Assembly: GCF_029227915.1 (NCBI RefSeq)
Contig: NC_079885.1
Coordinates: 30,569,001 to 30,633,000 of the forward strand
DNA length: 64,000 nt
Direction of reading: 5' to 3'
From: Hydractinia symbiolongicarpus
Taxonomy: Eukaryota > Cnidaria > Hydrozoa > Anthoathecata > Hydractiniidae
Of this stretch, positions 25,959 through 37,723 are shown piece by piece. Below the pieces are notes generated by a model, which had not been told where the DNA came from, searched no databases, and saw only the letters and a program-made list of their open reading frames with translations. Each line of letters starts with the position of its first letter. The first letter of the stretch is position 1. Position numbers and translations under genes: made by a program.

Positions 25959-28900
25959 ATTATTTCTGCACCACTAGGACGAATGAGACTTGTAGTTTTC
26001 AAAAATGTTTTCATTTTTAATGAGACGCTTAATGAAAAAGGTTTAATCGCCGACAAACGAAAACCCGCGATTTCCGTAAATCCCGGACTCCGCCCGTATA
26101 GTCAAAAGTATACAAAGAAAGTACCCAGGGAGTAAACTCATTTCCCGAACGATTTTTAAAATTATTATTTCACCACTAAAGCCCATGAGACTTGTAGTTT
26201 TTAAAAATGTTTTCATTTTTGATGAGATTGGCCCGTATAGTCGAATGTATACAAAGAAAGTACCCTGTGAGTAAACTCATTTCCAGAACGATGTTTAAAA
26301 TTATTTTTTCACCACTAAAACGCATAAGACTTGTAATTTTCAAAAATGTTTTCATTTTTTATGAGACGCTGAATAAAAGAAGTTTAATCGCCGGCAAACG
26401 AAAACCCGCGATTTCCCGTATATCCCTCACTTGGCCCGTATAGTCGAATGTATACAAAGAAAGTACCCAGGGAGTAAACTCATTTCCCGAACGATTTTTT
26501 AAATCATTATTTCACCACTAAAACCCATAAGACTTGTAGTTTTCAAAAATGTTTTCATTTTTGATGAGACGCTTAATGAAAGGGGTTTAATCGCCGGCAA
26601 ACGAAAACCGGCGATTTCCCGTAAATCCCGGGCTTGGCCCGTATAGTCGAATGTATACAAAGAAAGTACCCTGTGAGTAAACTCATTTCCAGAACGATTT
26701 TGTAAACTAATTTTTCACCACTAAAACGCATAAGACTTGTAGTTTTCAAAAATGTTTTCATTTTTGATGAGACTCCGAATAAAAGAAGTTTAATCGCCGT
26801 CAAACGAAAACCTGCGATTTCCCGAAAATCCCGGGCTTGCCCCGTATAGTCGAATGTATACAAAGAAAGTACCCTGTAAGTAAACTCATTTCCAGAACGA
26901 CTTTTTAAATTATTTTTTCACCACTGAAACGCATAAGTCTTGTAGTTTTCAAAAATGTTTTTATTTTTGATGAGACGCTTAATGAAATTGGTTTAATCGC
27001 CGGCGAACGAAAACCCGCGATTTCTCATAAATCCCGGGCTTGGCCCGTATAGTCGAATGTATACAAAGAAAGTACCGTGTGAGTAAACTCATTTCAAAAA
27101 CGATTTTTTAAATTATCTTTTCACCACTAAAACGCATGAGACTTGTAGTTTTTAAAAATGTTTTCATTTTTGATGAGACGCTGAATAAAAGAAGTTTAAT
27201 CGACGGCAAACGAAAACCCGCCATTTCCCGTAAACCCCGGACTCGGCCCGTATAGTCAAAAGTATACAAAGAAAGTACCCAGGGAGTAAACTCATTTCCC
27301 GAACGATTTTTTAAATTATTATTTCACCACTAAAGCCCATGAGACTTGTAGTTTTTAAAAATGTTTTCATTTTTGATGAGATTGGCCCGTATAGTCGAAT
27401 GTATACAAAGAAAGTACCCTGTGAGTAAATTCATTTCCAGAAAGATGTTTAAAATTATTTTTTCACCACTAAAACGCATAAGACTTGTAGTTTTCAAAAA
27501 TGTTTTCATTTTTGATGAGACTCTGAATAAAAGAAGTTTAATCGCCGGCAAACGAAAACCCGCGATTTCCCGTAAATCCCTAACTTGGCCCGTATAGTCG
27601 AATGTTTACAAAGAAAGTACCCAGGGAGTAAACTCATTTCCCGAACGATATTTTAAATTATTATTTCACCACTAAAACCCATGAGACTTGTAGTTTTCAA
27701 AAATGTTTTCATTTTTGATGAGACGCTTAATGAAAGGGGTTTAATCGCCGGCAAACGAAAACCGGCGATTTCCCGTAAATCCCGGGCTTGGCCCGTATAG
27801 TCGAATGTATACAAAGAAAGTACCCTGTGAGTAAACTCATTTCCAGAACGATTTTGTAAACTAATTTTTCACCACTAAAACGCATAAGACTTGTAGTTTT
27901 CAAAAATGTTTTCATTTTTGATGAGACGCTTAATGAAAGGGGTTTAATCGCCGGCAAACGAAAACCGGCGATTTCCCGTAAATCCCGGGCTTGGCCCGTA
28001 TAGTCGAATGTATACAAAGAAAGTACCCTGTGAGAAAACTCATTTCCAGATCGATTTTGTAAACTAATTTTTCACCACTAAAACGCATAAGGCTTGTAGT
28101 TTTCAAAAATGTTTTCATTTTTGATGAGATTGGCCCGTATAGTCGAATGTATACAAAGAAAGTACCCTGTGAGTAAACTCATTTCCAGAACGATGTTTAA
28201 AATTATTTTTTCACCACTAAAACGCATAAGACTTGTAATTTTCAAAAATGTTTTCATTTTTTATGAGACGCTGAATAAAAGAAGTTTAATCGCCGGCAAA
28301 CGAAAACCCGCGATTTCACGTAAATCCAGGGCTTGGCCCGTATAGTTGAATGTATCTAAAGAAAGTACCCAGGGAGTAAACTGATTTCCCGAACGATTTT
28401 TCAAATTATTTCTGCACCACTAGGACGAATGAGACTTGTAGTTTTCAAAAATGTTTTCATTTTTAATTAGACGCTTAATGAAAAAGGTTTAATCGCCGAC
28501 AAACGAAAACCCGCGATTTCCGTAAATCCCGGACTCCGCCCGTATAGTCAAAAGTATACAAAGAAAGTACCCAGGGAGTAAACTCATTTCCCGAACGATT
28601 TTTAAAATTATTATTTCACCACTAAAGCCCATGAGACTTGTAGTTTTTAAAAATGTTTTCATTTTTGATGAGATTGGCCCGTATAGTCGAATGTATACAA
28701 AGAAAGTACCCTGTGAGTAAACTCATTTCCAGAACGATGTTTAAAATTATTTTTTCACCACTAAAACGCATAAGACTTGTAATTTTCAAAAATGTTTTCA
28801 TTTTTTATGAGACGCTGAATAAAAGAAGTTTAATCGCCGGCAAACGAAAACCCGCGATTTCCCGTAAATCCCTCACTTGGCCCGTATAGTCGAATGTATA

Positions 28901-31900
28901 CAAAGAAAGTACCCAGGGAGTAAACTCATTTCCCGAACGATTTTTTAAATTATTATTTCACCACTAAAACCCATAAGACTTGTAGTTTTCAAAAATGTTT
29001 TCATTTTTGATGAGACGCTTAATGAAAGGGGTTTAATCGCCGGCAAACGAAAACCGGCGATTTCCCGTAAATCCCGGGCTTGGCCCGTATAGTCGAATGT
29101 ATACAAAGAAAGTACCCTGTGAGTAAACTCATTTCCAGAACGATTTTGTAAACTAATTTTTCACCACTAAAACGCATAAGACTTGTAGTTTTCAAAAATG
29201 TTTTCATTTTTGATGAGACTCCGAATAAAAGAAGTTTAATCGCCGTCAAACGAAAACCTGCGATTTCCCGAAAATCCCGGGCTTGCCCCGTATAGTCGAA
29301 TGTATACAAAGAAAGTACCCTGTAAGTAAACTCATTTCCAGAACGACTTTTTAAATTATTTTTTCACCACTGAAACGCATAAGTCTTGTAGTTTTCAAAA
29401 ATGTTTTTATTTTTGATGAGACGCTTAATGAAATTGGTTTAATCGCCGGCGAACGAAAACCCGCGATTTCTCATAAATCCCGGGCTTGGCACGTATAGTC
29501 GAATGTATACAAAGAAAGTACCCTGTGAGTAAACTCATTTCAAAAACGATTTTTTAAATTATCTTTTCACCACTAAAACGCATGAGACTTGTAGTTTTTA
29601 AAAATGTTTTCATTTTTGATGAGACGCTGAATAAAAGAAGTTTAATCGACGGCAAACGAAAACCCGCCATTTCCCGTAAACCCCGGACTCGGCCCGTATA
29701 GTCAAAAGTATACAAAGAAAGTACCCAGGGAGTAAACTCATTTCCCGAACGATTTTTTAAATTATTATTTCACCACTAAAGCCCATGAGACTTGTAGTTT
29801 TTAAAAATGTTTTCATTTTTGATGAGATTGGCCCGTATAGTCGAATGTATACAAAGAAAGTACCCTGTGAGTAAATTCATTTCCAGAACGATGTTTAAAA
29901 TTATTTTTTCACCACTAAAACGCATAAGACTTGTAGTTTTCAAAAATGTTTTCATTTTTGATGAGACTCTGAATAAAAGAAGTTTAATCGCCGGCAAACG
30001 AAAACCCGCGATTTCCCGTAAATCCCTAACTTGGCCCGTATATTCGAATGTTTACAAAGAAAGTACCCAGGGAGTAAACTCATTTCCCGAACGATATTTT
30101 AAATTATTATTTCACCACTAAAACCCATGAGACTTGTAGTTTTCAAAAATGTTTTCATTTTTGATGAGACGCTTAATGAAAGGGGTTTAATCGCCGGCAA
30201 ACGAAAACCGGCGATTTCCCGTAAATCCCGGGCTTGGCCCGTATAGTCGAATGTATACAAAGAAAGTACCCTGTGAGAAAACTCATTTCCAGAACGATTT
30301 TGTAAACTAATTTTTCACCACTAAAACGCATAAGACTTGTAGTTTTCAAAAATGTTTTCATTTTTGATGAGACTCCGAATAAAAGAAGTTTAATCGCCGT
30401 CAAACGAAAACCCGCGATTTCCCAAAAATCCCGGGCTTGGCCCGTATAGTCAAAAGTATACAAAGAAAGTAACCAGTGAGTAAACTCATTTCCCAAACGA
30501 TTTTTTAAATTATTTTGTCACCACTAAAACGCGTGAGACTTGTAGTTTTCAAAAGTGTTTTCATTTTTGATGGGACGTTGAATAAAAGAAGTTTAATCGC
30601 CGGCAAACGAAAACCCGCGATTTCACGTAAATCCAGGGCTTGGCCCGTATAGTTGAATGTATCTAAAGAAAGTACCCAGGGAGTAAACTGATTTCCCGAA
30701 CGATTTTTCAAATTATTTCTGCACCACTAGGACGAATGAGACTTGTAGTTTTCAAAAATGTTTTCATTTTTAATGAGACGCTTAATGAAAGAGGTTTAAT
30801 CGCCGACAAACGAAAACCCGCGATTTCCGTAAATCCCGGACTCCGCCCGTATAGTCAAAAGTATACAAAGAAAGTACCCAGGGAGTAAACTCATTTCCCG
30901 AACGATTTTTAAAATTATTTTTTCACCACTAAAACGTATGAGACTTGTAGTTTTCAGAAATGTTTTCATTTTTGATGAGACGCTTAATGAATGTGGTTTA
31001 ATCACCGGCAAACGAACACCCGCGATTTTCCGTAAATCCCGGGCTTGGCCCGTATAGTCGAATGTATACAAAGAAAGTACCCTGTGAGTAAATTCATTTC
31101 CAAAACGATGTTTAAAATTATTTTTTCACCACTAAAACGCATAAGACTTGTAGTTTTCAAAAATGTTTTCATTTTTGATGAGACGCTGAATAAAAGAAGT
31201 TTAATCGCCGGCAAACGAAAACCCGCGATTTCCCGTAAATCCCTAACTTGGCCCGTATAGTCGAATGTATACAAAGAAAGTACCCAGGGAGTAAACTCAT
31301 TTCCCGAACGATTTTTTAAATTATTATTTCACCACTAAAACCCATGAGACTTGTAGTTTTCAAAAATGTTTTCATTTTTGATGAGACGCTTAATGAAAGG
31401 GGTTTAATCGCCGGCAAACGAAAACCGGCGATTTGCCCGTAAATCCCGGGCTTGGCCCGTATAGTCGAATGTATACAAAGAAAGTACCCTGTGAGTAAAC
31501 TCATTTCCAGAACGATTTTGTAAACTAATTTTTCACCACTAAAACGCATAAGACTTGTAGTTTTCAAAACTGTTTTCATTTTTGATGAGACTCCGAATAA
31601 AAGAAGTTTAATCGCCGTCAAACAAAAACCTGCGATTTCCCGAAAATCCCGGGCTTGGCCCGTATAGTCGAATGTATACAAAGAAAGTACCCTGTAAGTA
31701 AACTCATTTCCAGAACGACTTTTTAAATTATTTTTTCACCACTGAAACGCATAAGTCTTGTAGTTTTCAAAAATGTTTTTATTTTTGATGAGACGCTTAA
31801 TGAAATTGGTTTAATCGCCGGCGAACGAAAACCTGCGATTTCTCATAAATCCCGGGCTTGGCCCGTATAGTCGAATGTATACAAAGAAAGTACCCTGAGA

Positions 31901-34235
31901 GTAAACTCATTTCAAAAACGATTTTTTAAATTATCTTTTCACCACTAAAACGTATGAGACTTGTAGTTTTTAAAAATGTTTTCATTTTTGATGAGACGCT
32001 GAATAAAAGAAGTTTAATCGACGGCAAACGAAAACCCGCCATTTCCCGTAAACCCCGGACTCGGCCCGTATATTCAAAAGTATACAAAGAAAGTACCCAG
32101 GGAGTAAACTCATTTCCCGAACGATTTTTTAAATTATTATTTCACCACTAAAGCCCATGAGACTTGTAGTTTTTAAAAATGTTTTTATTTTTGATGAGAT
32201 TGGCCCGTATAGTCGAATGTATACAAAGAAAGTACCCTGTGAGTAAACTCATTTCCAGAACGATGTTTAAAATTATTTTTTCACCACTAAAACGCATAAG
32301 ACTTGTAGTTTTCAAAAATGTTTTCATTTTTGATGAGACTCTGAATAAAAGAAGTTTAATCGCCGGCAAACGAAAACCCGCGATTTCCCGTAAATCCCTA
32401 ACTTGGCCCGTATAGTCGAATGTATACAAAGAAAGTACCCAGGGAGTAAACTCATTTCCCGAACGATATTTTAAATTATTATTTCACCACTAAAACCCAT
32501 GAGACTTGTAGTTTTCAAAAATGTTTTCATTTTTGATGAGACGCTTAATGAAAGGGGTTTAATCGCCGGCAAACGAAAACCGGCGATTTCCCGTAAATCC
32601 CGGGCTTGGCCCGTATAGTCAAATGTATACAAAGAAAGTACCCTGTGAGTAAACTCATTTCCAGAACGATTTTGTAAACTAATTTTTCACCACTAAAACG
32701 CATAAGACTTGTAGTTTTCAAAAATGTTTTCATTTTTGATGAGACGCTTAATGAAAGGGGTTTAATCGCCGGCAAACGAAAACCGGCGATTTCCCGTAAA
32801 TCCCGGGCTTGGCCCGTATAGTCGAATGTATACAAAGAAAGTACCCTGTGAGTAAACTCATTTCCAGAACGATTTTGTAAACTAATTTTTCACCACTAAA
32901 ACGCATAAGACTTGTAGTTTTCAAAAATGTTTTCATTTTTGATGAGACTCCGAATAAAAGAAGTTTAATCGCCGTCAAACGAAAACCCGCGATTTTCCAA
33001 AAATCCTGGGCTTGGCCCGTATAGTCAAAAGTATACAAAGAAAGTAACCAGTGAGTAAACTCATTTTCCAAACGATTTTTTAAATTATTTTGTCACCACT
33101 AAAACGCATGAGACTTGTAGTTTTCAAAAGTGTTTTCATTTTTGATGGGACGTTGAATAAAAGAAGTTTAATCGCCGGCAAACGAAAACCCGCGATTTCA
33201 AGTAAATCCAGGGCTTGGCCCGTATAGTTGAATGTATCTAAAGAAAGTTCCCAGGAAGTAAACAGATTTCCCGAACGATTTTTCAAATTATTTCTGCACC
33301 ACTAGGACGAATAAGACTTGTAGTTTTCAAAATTGTTTTCATTTTTAATGAGACGCTTAATGAAAGAGGTTTAATCGCCGACAAACGAAAACCCGCGATT
33401 TCCCGTAAATCCCGGACTCCGCCCGTATAGTCAAAAGTATACAAAGAAAGTACCCAGGGAGTAAACTCATTTCCCGAACGATTTTTAAAATTATTTTTTC
33501 TTCACTAAAACGTAGAGACTTGTAGTTTTCAGAACTGTTTTCATTTTTGATGAGACACCTAATGAATGTGGTTTAATCGCCGGCAAACGAACACCCGCGA
33601 TTTTCCGTAAATCCCGGGCTTGGCCCGTATAGTCGAATGTATACAAAGAAAGTACCCTGTGAGTAAATTCATTTCCAAAACGATTTTTTAAATTATCTTT
33701 TCACCACTAAAACGCATGAGACTTGTAGTTTTTAAAAATGTTTTAATTTTTGATGAGACGCTGAATAAAAGAAGTTTAATCGACGGCAAACGAAAACCCG
33801 CCATTTCCCGTAAACCCCGGACTCAGCCCGTATAGTCAAAAGTATACAAAGAAAGTACCCAGGGAGTAAACGCATTTCCCGAACGATTTTTTAAATTATT
33901 ATTTCACCACTAAAGCCCATGAGACTTGTAGTTTTTAAAAATGTTTTCCTTTTTGATGAGACGCTGAATAAAGGAGGTATAATCGCCGGTAAACAAAAAC
34001 TGCGATTTCCCGTAAATCCCGGACTCAGCCCGTATAGTCAAAAGTATACAAAGAAAGTACCCAGGAAGTAAACTCATTTTCCGAACGATATTTTGAATTA
34101 TTTTTTCACCACTAAAACGCATTAGACTTGTAGTTTTCAGAAATGTTTTCATTTTTTATGAGACGCTGAATAAAGGAAGTTTAATCGCCGGTAAACGAAA
34201 ACCCGCGATTTCCCGTAAATCCCGGACTCAGCCCG

Positions 34236-34378
34236 TTTTTTTTGATTTTTGATTTTCTCTTTATTTAACGTCGATAGATACAATAGTATTTAAATAACTA
34301 ATTTAAATCGACAACAAAACGTAAAACAAGGCAAACAGCGATAAAAAATAAGAAAAATAAATAAATAAATAAGTAAAG
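34236..34378 (-). other. LINE 3' UTR and short-repeat tail
   Basis: This is the minus-strand region after the ORF2 stop. It is AT-rich, contains runs of TTTA units close to the stop, then a single AATAAA polyadenylation-like signal, and ends with two copies of an ATCAAAAA-type unit directly against the satellite. It has no open frame of note. The terminal unit probably reflects the target-primed 3' end of the element. Confidence 0.7.
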
Positions 34379-36487
34379 TTAAAATATGTATGGTATATCC
34401 ATGCATATTTTACAGGTGCAAACATCACCTTCCCAAAATTTTATTGAGCTACGGAAGGCTTCGAGAGAAGGAGCATTCTTTGTAGCGTCAGGCACAGATA
34501 TCCATAGCTTCCCTGCAATATTTGATAAAGTATTTAAGCCATAGTACGTTGTCCGACAAGTTGGTCGCCTGATCAAATTAAAGCAACGAAGGTTGTACTT
34601 GTTTTCCCTAACAGAAAATATCTCGTTCATATATAGAGGTGACAATCCATTTAAAAATTTGTAAACCTCTTTCATTAAATTCTGTAAATTGATGATGTGA
34701 ATATTTTTAACATTACATAAAGATAAAAGTTCATCGTAACTGCCATTTATATCGTCCTGTATGATTCTTAGACAACGTTCATGAATACGATTGATTCGAT
34801 TATTCGCAACTTTTCCACAAAACATCCATACTAAGGAACAGTAAGAAAACTGAGACAAAATAAATGAATTGAAGAGAAAACGCTTCATCTTGGGTGTCAA
34901 AAAGGAAGATATCCTTTGAAGCACGTTGAGTTTCCTACTAGCCTTATTACAGATGTTTTTGACATGCGAATGAAAGTTTAGTCTCGAGTCAATCGTAACA
35001 CCAAGAAGCACTACAGACGATTTACACGCAATTTTCAAATGGTTAAATATCAAACTTTCATCGTGATGACCTAATACAATATATTGATACTTTTTCAAAT
35101 TTATTGCTAAGTAATTTTCATAAAACCAATTATTAACTATGACCAAATTAGTAAGCAGTGTTTGTTTTACATCTTCTAATGAATTTTCACAAGCATATAA
35201 GGTGTTATCATCTGCAAAGTTACAAAGGTATGATTGAATAATGAACCAGAATAAATCGTTTATAGAATAATTGAAGAAAGGAGGTCCTAAGATTGATCCT
35301 TGTTGAACTCCAACTTGAAGAGGAAGCCATTCGCTAAAAGAAGAATTTATTCTGGTTCTCTGAAAATGATTTTTCAAGTATGAGTGAATAAATAATAAAG
35401 AAGATTCAGAAAAACCATAGGCATGCAGCTTTGCAATAAGCAAATCATGGTTATTATCAGTAATGCTTGTCATACGTAAACCCTTGAAATACGAACGTCT
35501 GGTTTTTCGTAATAAGGAAACACAGTAGTTTCTCTGTCTAGTGAAGTTGGACCAATTTTCTTTTGATCGTGATTTGTTATATATGTGACGAACTTTGGAT
35601 CTGTGCATAATAGCTTTGCGAAGCTCCTTGGTGATAAAAGGTGCGTTATTGAATCTTAGTATTTTCTTTTTCAATGGTGCAAAATGGTTTAGCGTAGACG
35701 TGATGCATAAATTGAATTGGTTAAAGTCGTAATTGTTCTCAAGTAATTTCAAAAAGTTCATTGATAATGTTCTTTCAAAATCAAAGTAGTCATTTTTGTT
35801 GTAATTTCTGTAGTGTTTCACAATTGGGTCGCCTTTAATCACGTTCATTCTCATCACACTTCCAACAAATAAATGCCAATCTGATATGCCAGTTTCGATT
35901 GTTACACTATTTTTAAAGAAATTTGGTTGATTTGTTAATATGTGATCAATGCAAGAAGGCGAAGTACTTGACTTAAAGCAGGTTGGTGATTTGATTAGTC
36001 TATGGAGGTCGTATGTTGAAATGAAGTTATCGAAATCTGTGTCACTTATTTCCATGTTTAAATCACCCATAATTATGATGTTTTCGTGATAGTTGAGATG
36101 TGAAATCAATACATTTGCGATTTGAGTTAAAAAGTAGTAATTTTTTTGTAACGGTGGTTTATATGCTCCGATTAAAAGCCATTTGCGTTTTCGAAGATTT
36201 ATTTCGACAACTAAAACTTCGATATCATCCGGTAAAGTATATTTTCGCAACACTTTGAAGGGAATATTTTCATTTATATAGAGTAAAATACCGCCACCAT
36301 GTCCATTTCTATCTTTCCTCAGAATTGCGTAATTATGTAACTTAAATTGAGCATCAGTGAACGATTCATCTATTTTCGTTTCAGTTAGAAGCAGAACATC
36401 AATATTGTGCTTGAAAGTTAAATCAATTGCTTCGAACTTGTTTCGCAACGAGTTTACGTTCAAATGACCGACTATCAAGTTACACAT
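34379..36487 (-). CDS. LINE ORF2: APE-type endonuclease / reverse transcriptase with internal in-frame deletion
   Basis: A 702-residue product. Residues 1-210 are an apurinic-endonuclease-like domain: N-terminal NVNSLRNKF, LLLTETKID (metal-binding Glu), GGGILLYI, GDLN near 141 and the C-terminal SDWH near 202. The reverse transcriptase follows, with GVQQGSILGP near 393-402, the catalytic FADD at 424-427 and the later LGVTID palm/thumb block near 495. At about residue 345 (near 35450) the sequence jumps from the pre-RT linker straight to HDLLIAKLHAYGF. In related elements that phrase follows the palm motif A Asp. The fingers and motif A, roughly 200 or more residues, are therefore missing without a frame break, and full-length relatives are usually 900 residues or more. 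The protein would nick DNA but should not reverse-transcribe. Confidence 0.88.
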   Translation of the reverse strand: MCNLIVGHLNVNSLRNKFEAIDLTFKHNIDVLLLTETKIDESFTDAQFKLHNYAILRKDRNGHGGGILLYINENIPFKVLRKYTLPDDIEVLVVEINLRKRKWLLIGAYKPPLQKNYYFLTQIANVLISHLNYHENIIIMGDLNMEISDTDFDNFISTYDLHRLIKSPTCFKSSTSPSCIDHILTNQPNFFKNSVTIETGISDWHLFVGSVMRMNVIKGDPIVKHYRNYNKNDYFDFERTLSMNFLKLLENNYDFNQFNLCITSTLNHFAPLKKKILRFNNAPFITKELRKAIMHRSKVRHIYNKSRSKENWSNFTRQRNYCVSLLRKTRRSYFKGLRMTSITDNNHDLLIAKLHAYGFSESSLLFIHSYLKNHFQRTRINSSFSEWLPLQVGVQQGSILGPPFFNYSINDLFWFIIQSYLCNFADDNTLYACENSLEDVKQTLLTNLVIVNNWFYENYLAINLKKYQYIVLGHHDESLIFNHLKIACKSSVVLLGVTIDSRLNFHSHVKNICNKASRKLNVLQRISSFLTPKMKRFLFNSFILSQFSYCSLVWMFCGKVANNRINRIHERCLRIIQDDINGSYDELLSLCNVKNIHIINLQNLMKEVYKFLNGLSPLYMNEIFSVRENKYNLRCFNLIRRPTCRTTYYGLNTLSNIAGKLWISVPDATKNAPSLEAFRSSIKFWEGDVCTCKICMDIPYIF

Positions 36488-36586
36488 GTTACTGCGACGT
36501 AGAGTGAAATTATCATATGTTGAATCAAAAGTATCTGAGGCAGTGTTCGGTGGATCTGTGTCGTAAATTTCAACAGGTTTTTTGTG

Positions 36587-37669
36587 TCAATCCTCAATCA
36601 CCTGTAGAAAGTTCCGAGACAATATTGAAGTCCCTTTCATATTTAGGTGAAGGCGACTTCTATTTAAATGCAAGTCGGGGTTTATATTATCATTATTGAT
36701 AAAGCCGATGTTTCTTTGTTCGCAAAGATGAGCGAGAGATTTGTTGACTGCCATCACCTTTTCATTTAGTCTGTCTTTTCGTTGAATTATGCCCGATATC
36801 ATTACATTATTTTCACCAGATTTCAATTTAATAGCCAATTTTACTATGTTTTGAGCAATTTGATCGGTTTCGATTCTATTAAGATCGTTAGTGCCACAAT
36901 GAATAATAATGTTATCGGGAGACATGTTCGTAGTTGGTATTGCGTAACTTTCCATGCATTTAGTCGTGGCGCCAGAGAAGGATTTCACTATAATCTTGTT
37001 CTCGTTTGAAGAAAGTTTCCAGCCCTTCACTTCTTTTACAATCGAGTCTCCAATTATTTGCGTAACTTTAGATTTTTTGTCAGATCTCCTTCGCGGCGTT
37101 TTATGCGGCACTTCGTTGGCAACACTATTTACATCATCCATTATTTCTTCAATGAGCAAGTTTTCAAAGCGATTTGCGTGAATAAAGGAACTCTGTTTAA
37201 TGATTTTTGCCTTAACGGTGTCCTTGGGAATTGTAAAATTCTCGTTTGTTTCGCAAGATTTTAATTTGTTGAAGCTATGAGAGTTTTGTAGTATGTCGTC
37301 ACGCGTTGATGATTTCGTCGCTAATAACATTTGTATCATTTCATTTTTGGCATTTACTTCCTTTTCCAAAAATAAAATCCTTTCCTCCAACACACTAAAC
37401 ATTTTATTACTATCCCATTCAGTAGAAACGTGACGGTTTGACAGAGCAACATTTTTAACACATTCATCAAGGTAGTTTTTAAGATCGTGTATTAGCTCAC
37501 CTTTCATTTTTTGTAAGTTGATGTTTGAATACATGCGGTCTATAAACGATTCATCACTTTCCTGAACTCCATTTCTTTCAAGAATTATAGGAATATCTGA
37601 AGTCGAGCTAATTTTACGAAGTGGTGTATCAATGAATTCTACAATTGGTGTATTAGTTAAATTTTCCAT
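36587..37669 (-). CDS. LINE ORF1: coiled-coil / SGNH-hydrolase (esterase-type) protein
   Basis: A 360-residue product starting at MENLTN; the frame stays open upstream into satellite DNA, but that extension is repeat translation. A probable coiled coil lies around residues 75-110 (ILFLEKEVNAKNEMIQMLL). The C-terminal half is an SGNH/GDSL hydrolase: GDSIV (block I, nucleophile Ser), SFSGATTK (block II), HCGTNDL (block III) and RSRLHLNMKGT (block V). In block V the position usually holding the catalytic Asp of D-x-x-H is Ser, although a DLH occurs just upstream. Such esterase-type ORF1 proteins are known from CR1-like LINEs, where they act in the retrotransposition particle. Only 54 bp precede the start, so the 5' end may be truncated. 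The stop is UGA, in frame with ORF2. Confidence 0.82.
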   Translation of the reverse strand: MENLTNTPIVEFIDTPLRKISSTSDIPIILERNGVQESDESFIDRMYSNINLQKMKGELIHDLKNYLDECVKNVALSNRHVSTEWDSNKMFSVLEERILFLEKEVNAKNEMIQMLLATKSSTRDDILQNSHSFNKLKSCETNENFTIPKDTVKAKIIKQSSFIHANRFENLLIEEIMDDVNSVANEVPHKTPRRRSDKKSKVTQIIGDSIVKEVKGWKLSSNENKIIVKSFSGATTKCMESYAIPTTNMSPDNIIIHCGTNDLNRIETDQIAQNIVKLAIKLKSGENNVMISGIIQRKDRLNEKVMAVNKSLAHLCEQRNIGFINNDNINPDLHLNRSRLHLNMKGTSILSRNFLQVIED

Positions 37670-37723
37670 GCTGCTAATGTACGTGACTCTGGAACCAGTC
37701 TCAATAAAATGTGTATTAACTGT

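Larger units (their letters stand above)
6673..34235 (-). repeat. 203-bp satellite array, inverted orientation, with HOR structure
   Basis: The same monomer as in 1-6672 but reverse-complemented, continuous for about 27.5 kb. Two monomer classes occur: full length (203 bp between GTATAC sites) and a 139-bp form with a fixed 64-bp deletion, recognisable by GATGAGATTGGCCCG. The short form appears near 8236, 9801, 10145, 10888, 11236, 12796, 13139, 14899, 16258, 18223, 19377, 20531, 21888, 23853, 26224, 27378, 28125, 28670, 29824 and 32197. Blocks repeat at sums of these lengths. The many 60-120-codon frames on both strands are repeats of the same accidental frames and are not genes. Confidence 0.97.
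34236..37723 (-). mobile_element. Non-LTR retrotransposon (LINE, CR1/L2-like), internally deleted
   Basis: A 3.5-kb AT-rich insertion in the satellite, read on the minus strand, with ORF1 (SGNH hydrolase) and ORF2 (APE endonuclease plus reverse transcriptase). The left satellite stops at ...CAGCCCGT and the right resumes at CGTATAGTC, so the element sits between CCGT and ATAG of one monomer with at most a 3-bp (CGT) duplication. The 3' end carries AATAAA and a short A-rich repeat (AAAATCAAAAATCAAAAAA) rather than a long poly(A), as is common in CR1-like elements. ORF1 plus APE endonuclease plus a non-poly(A) tail favours the CR1/L2 group; the exact clade needs a phylogeny. It cannot move by itself because ORF2 lacks part of the RT. 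Confidence 0.9.
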
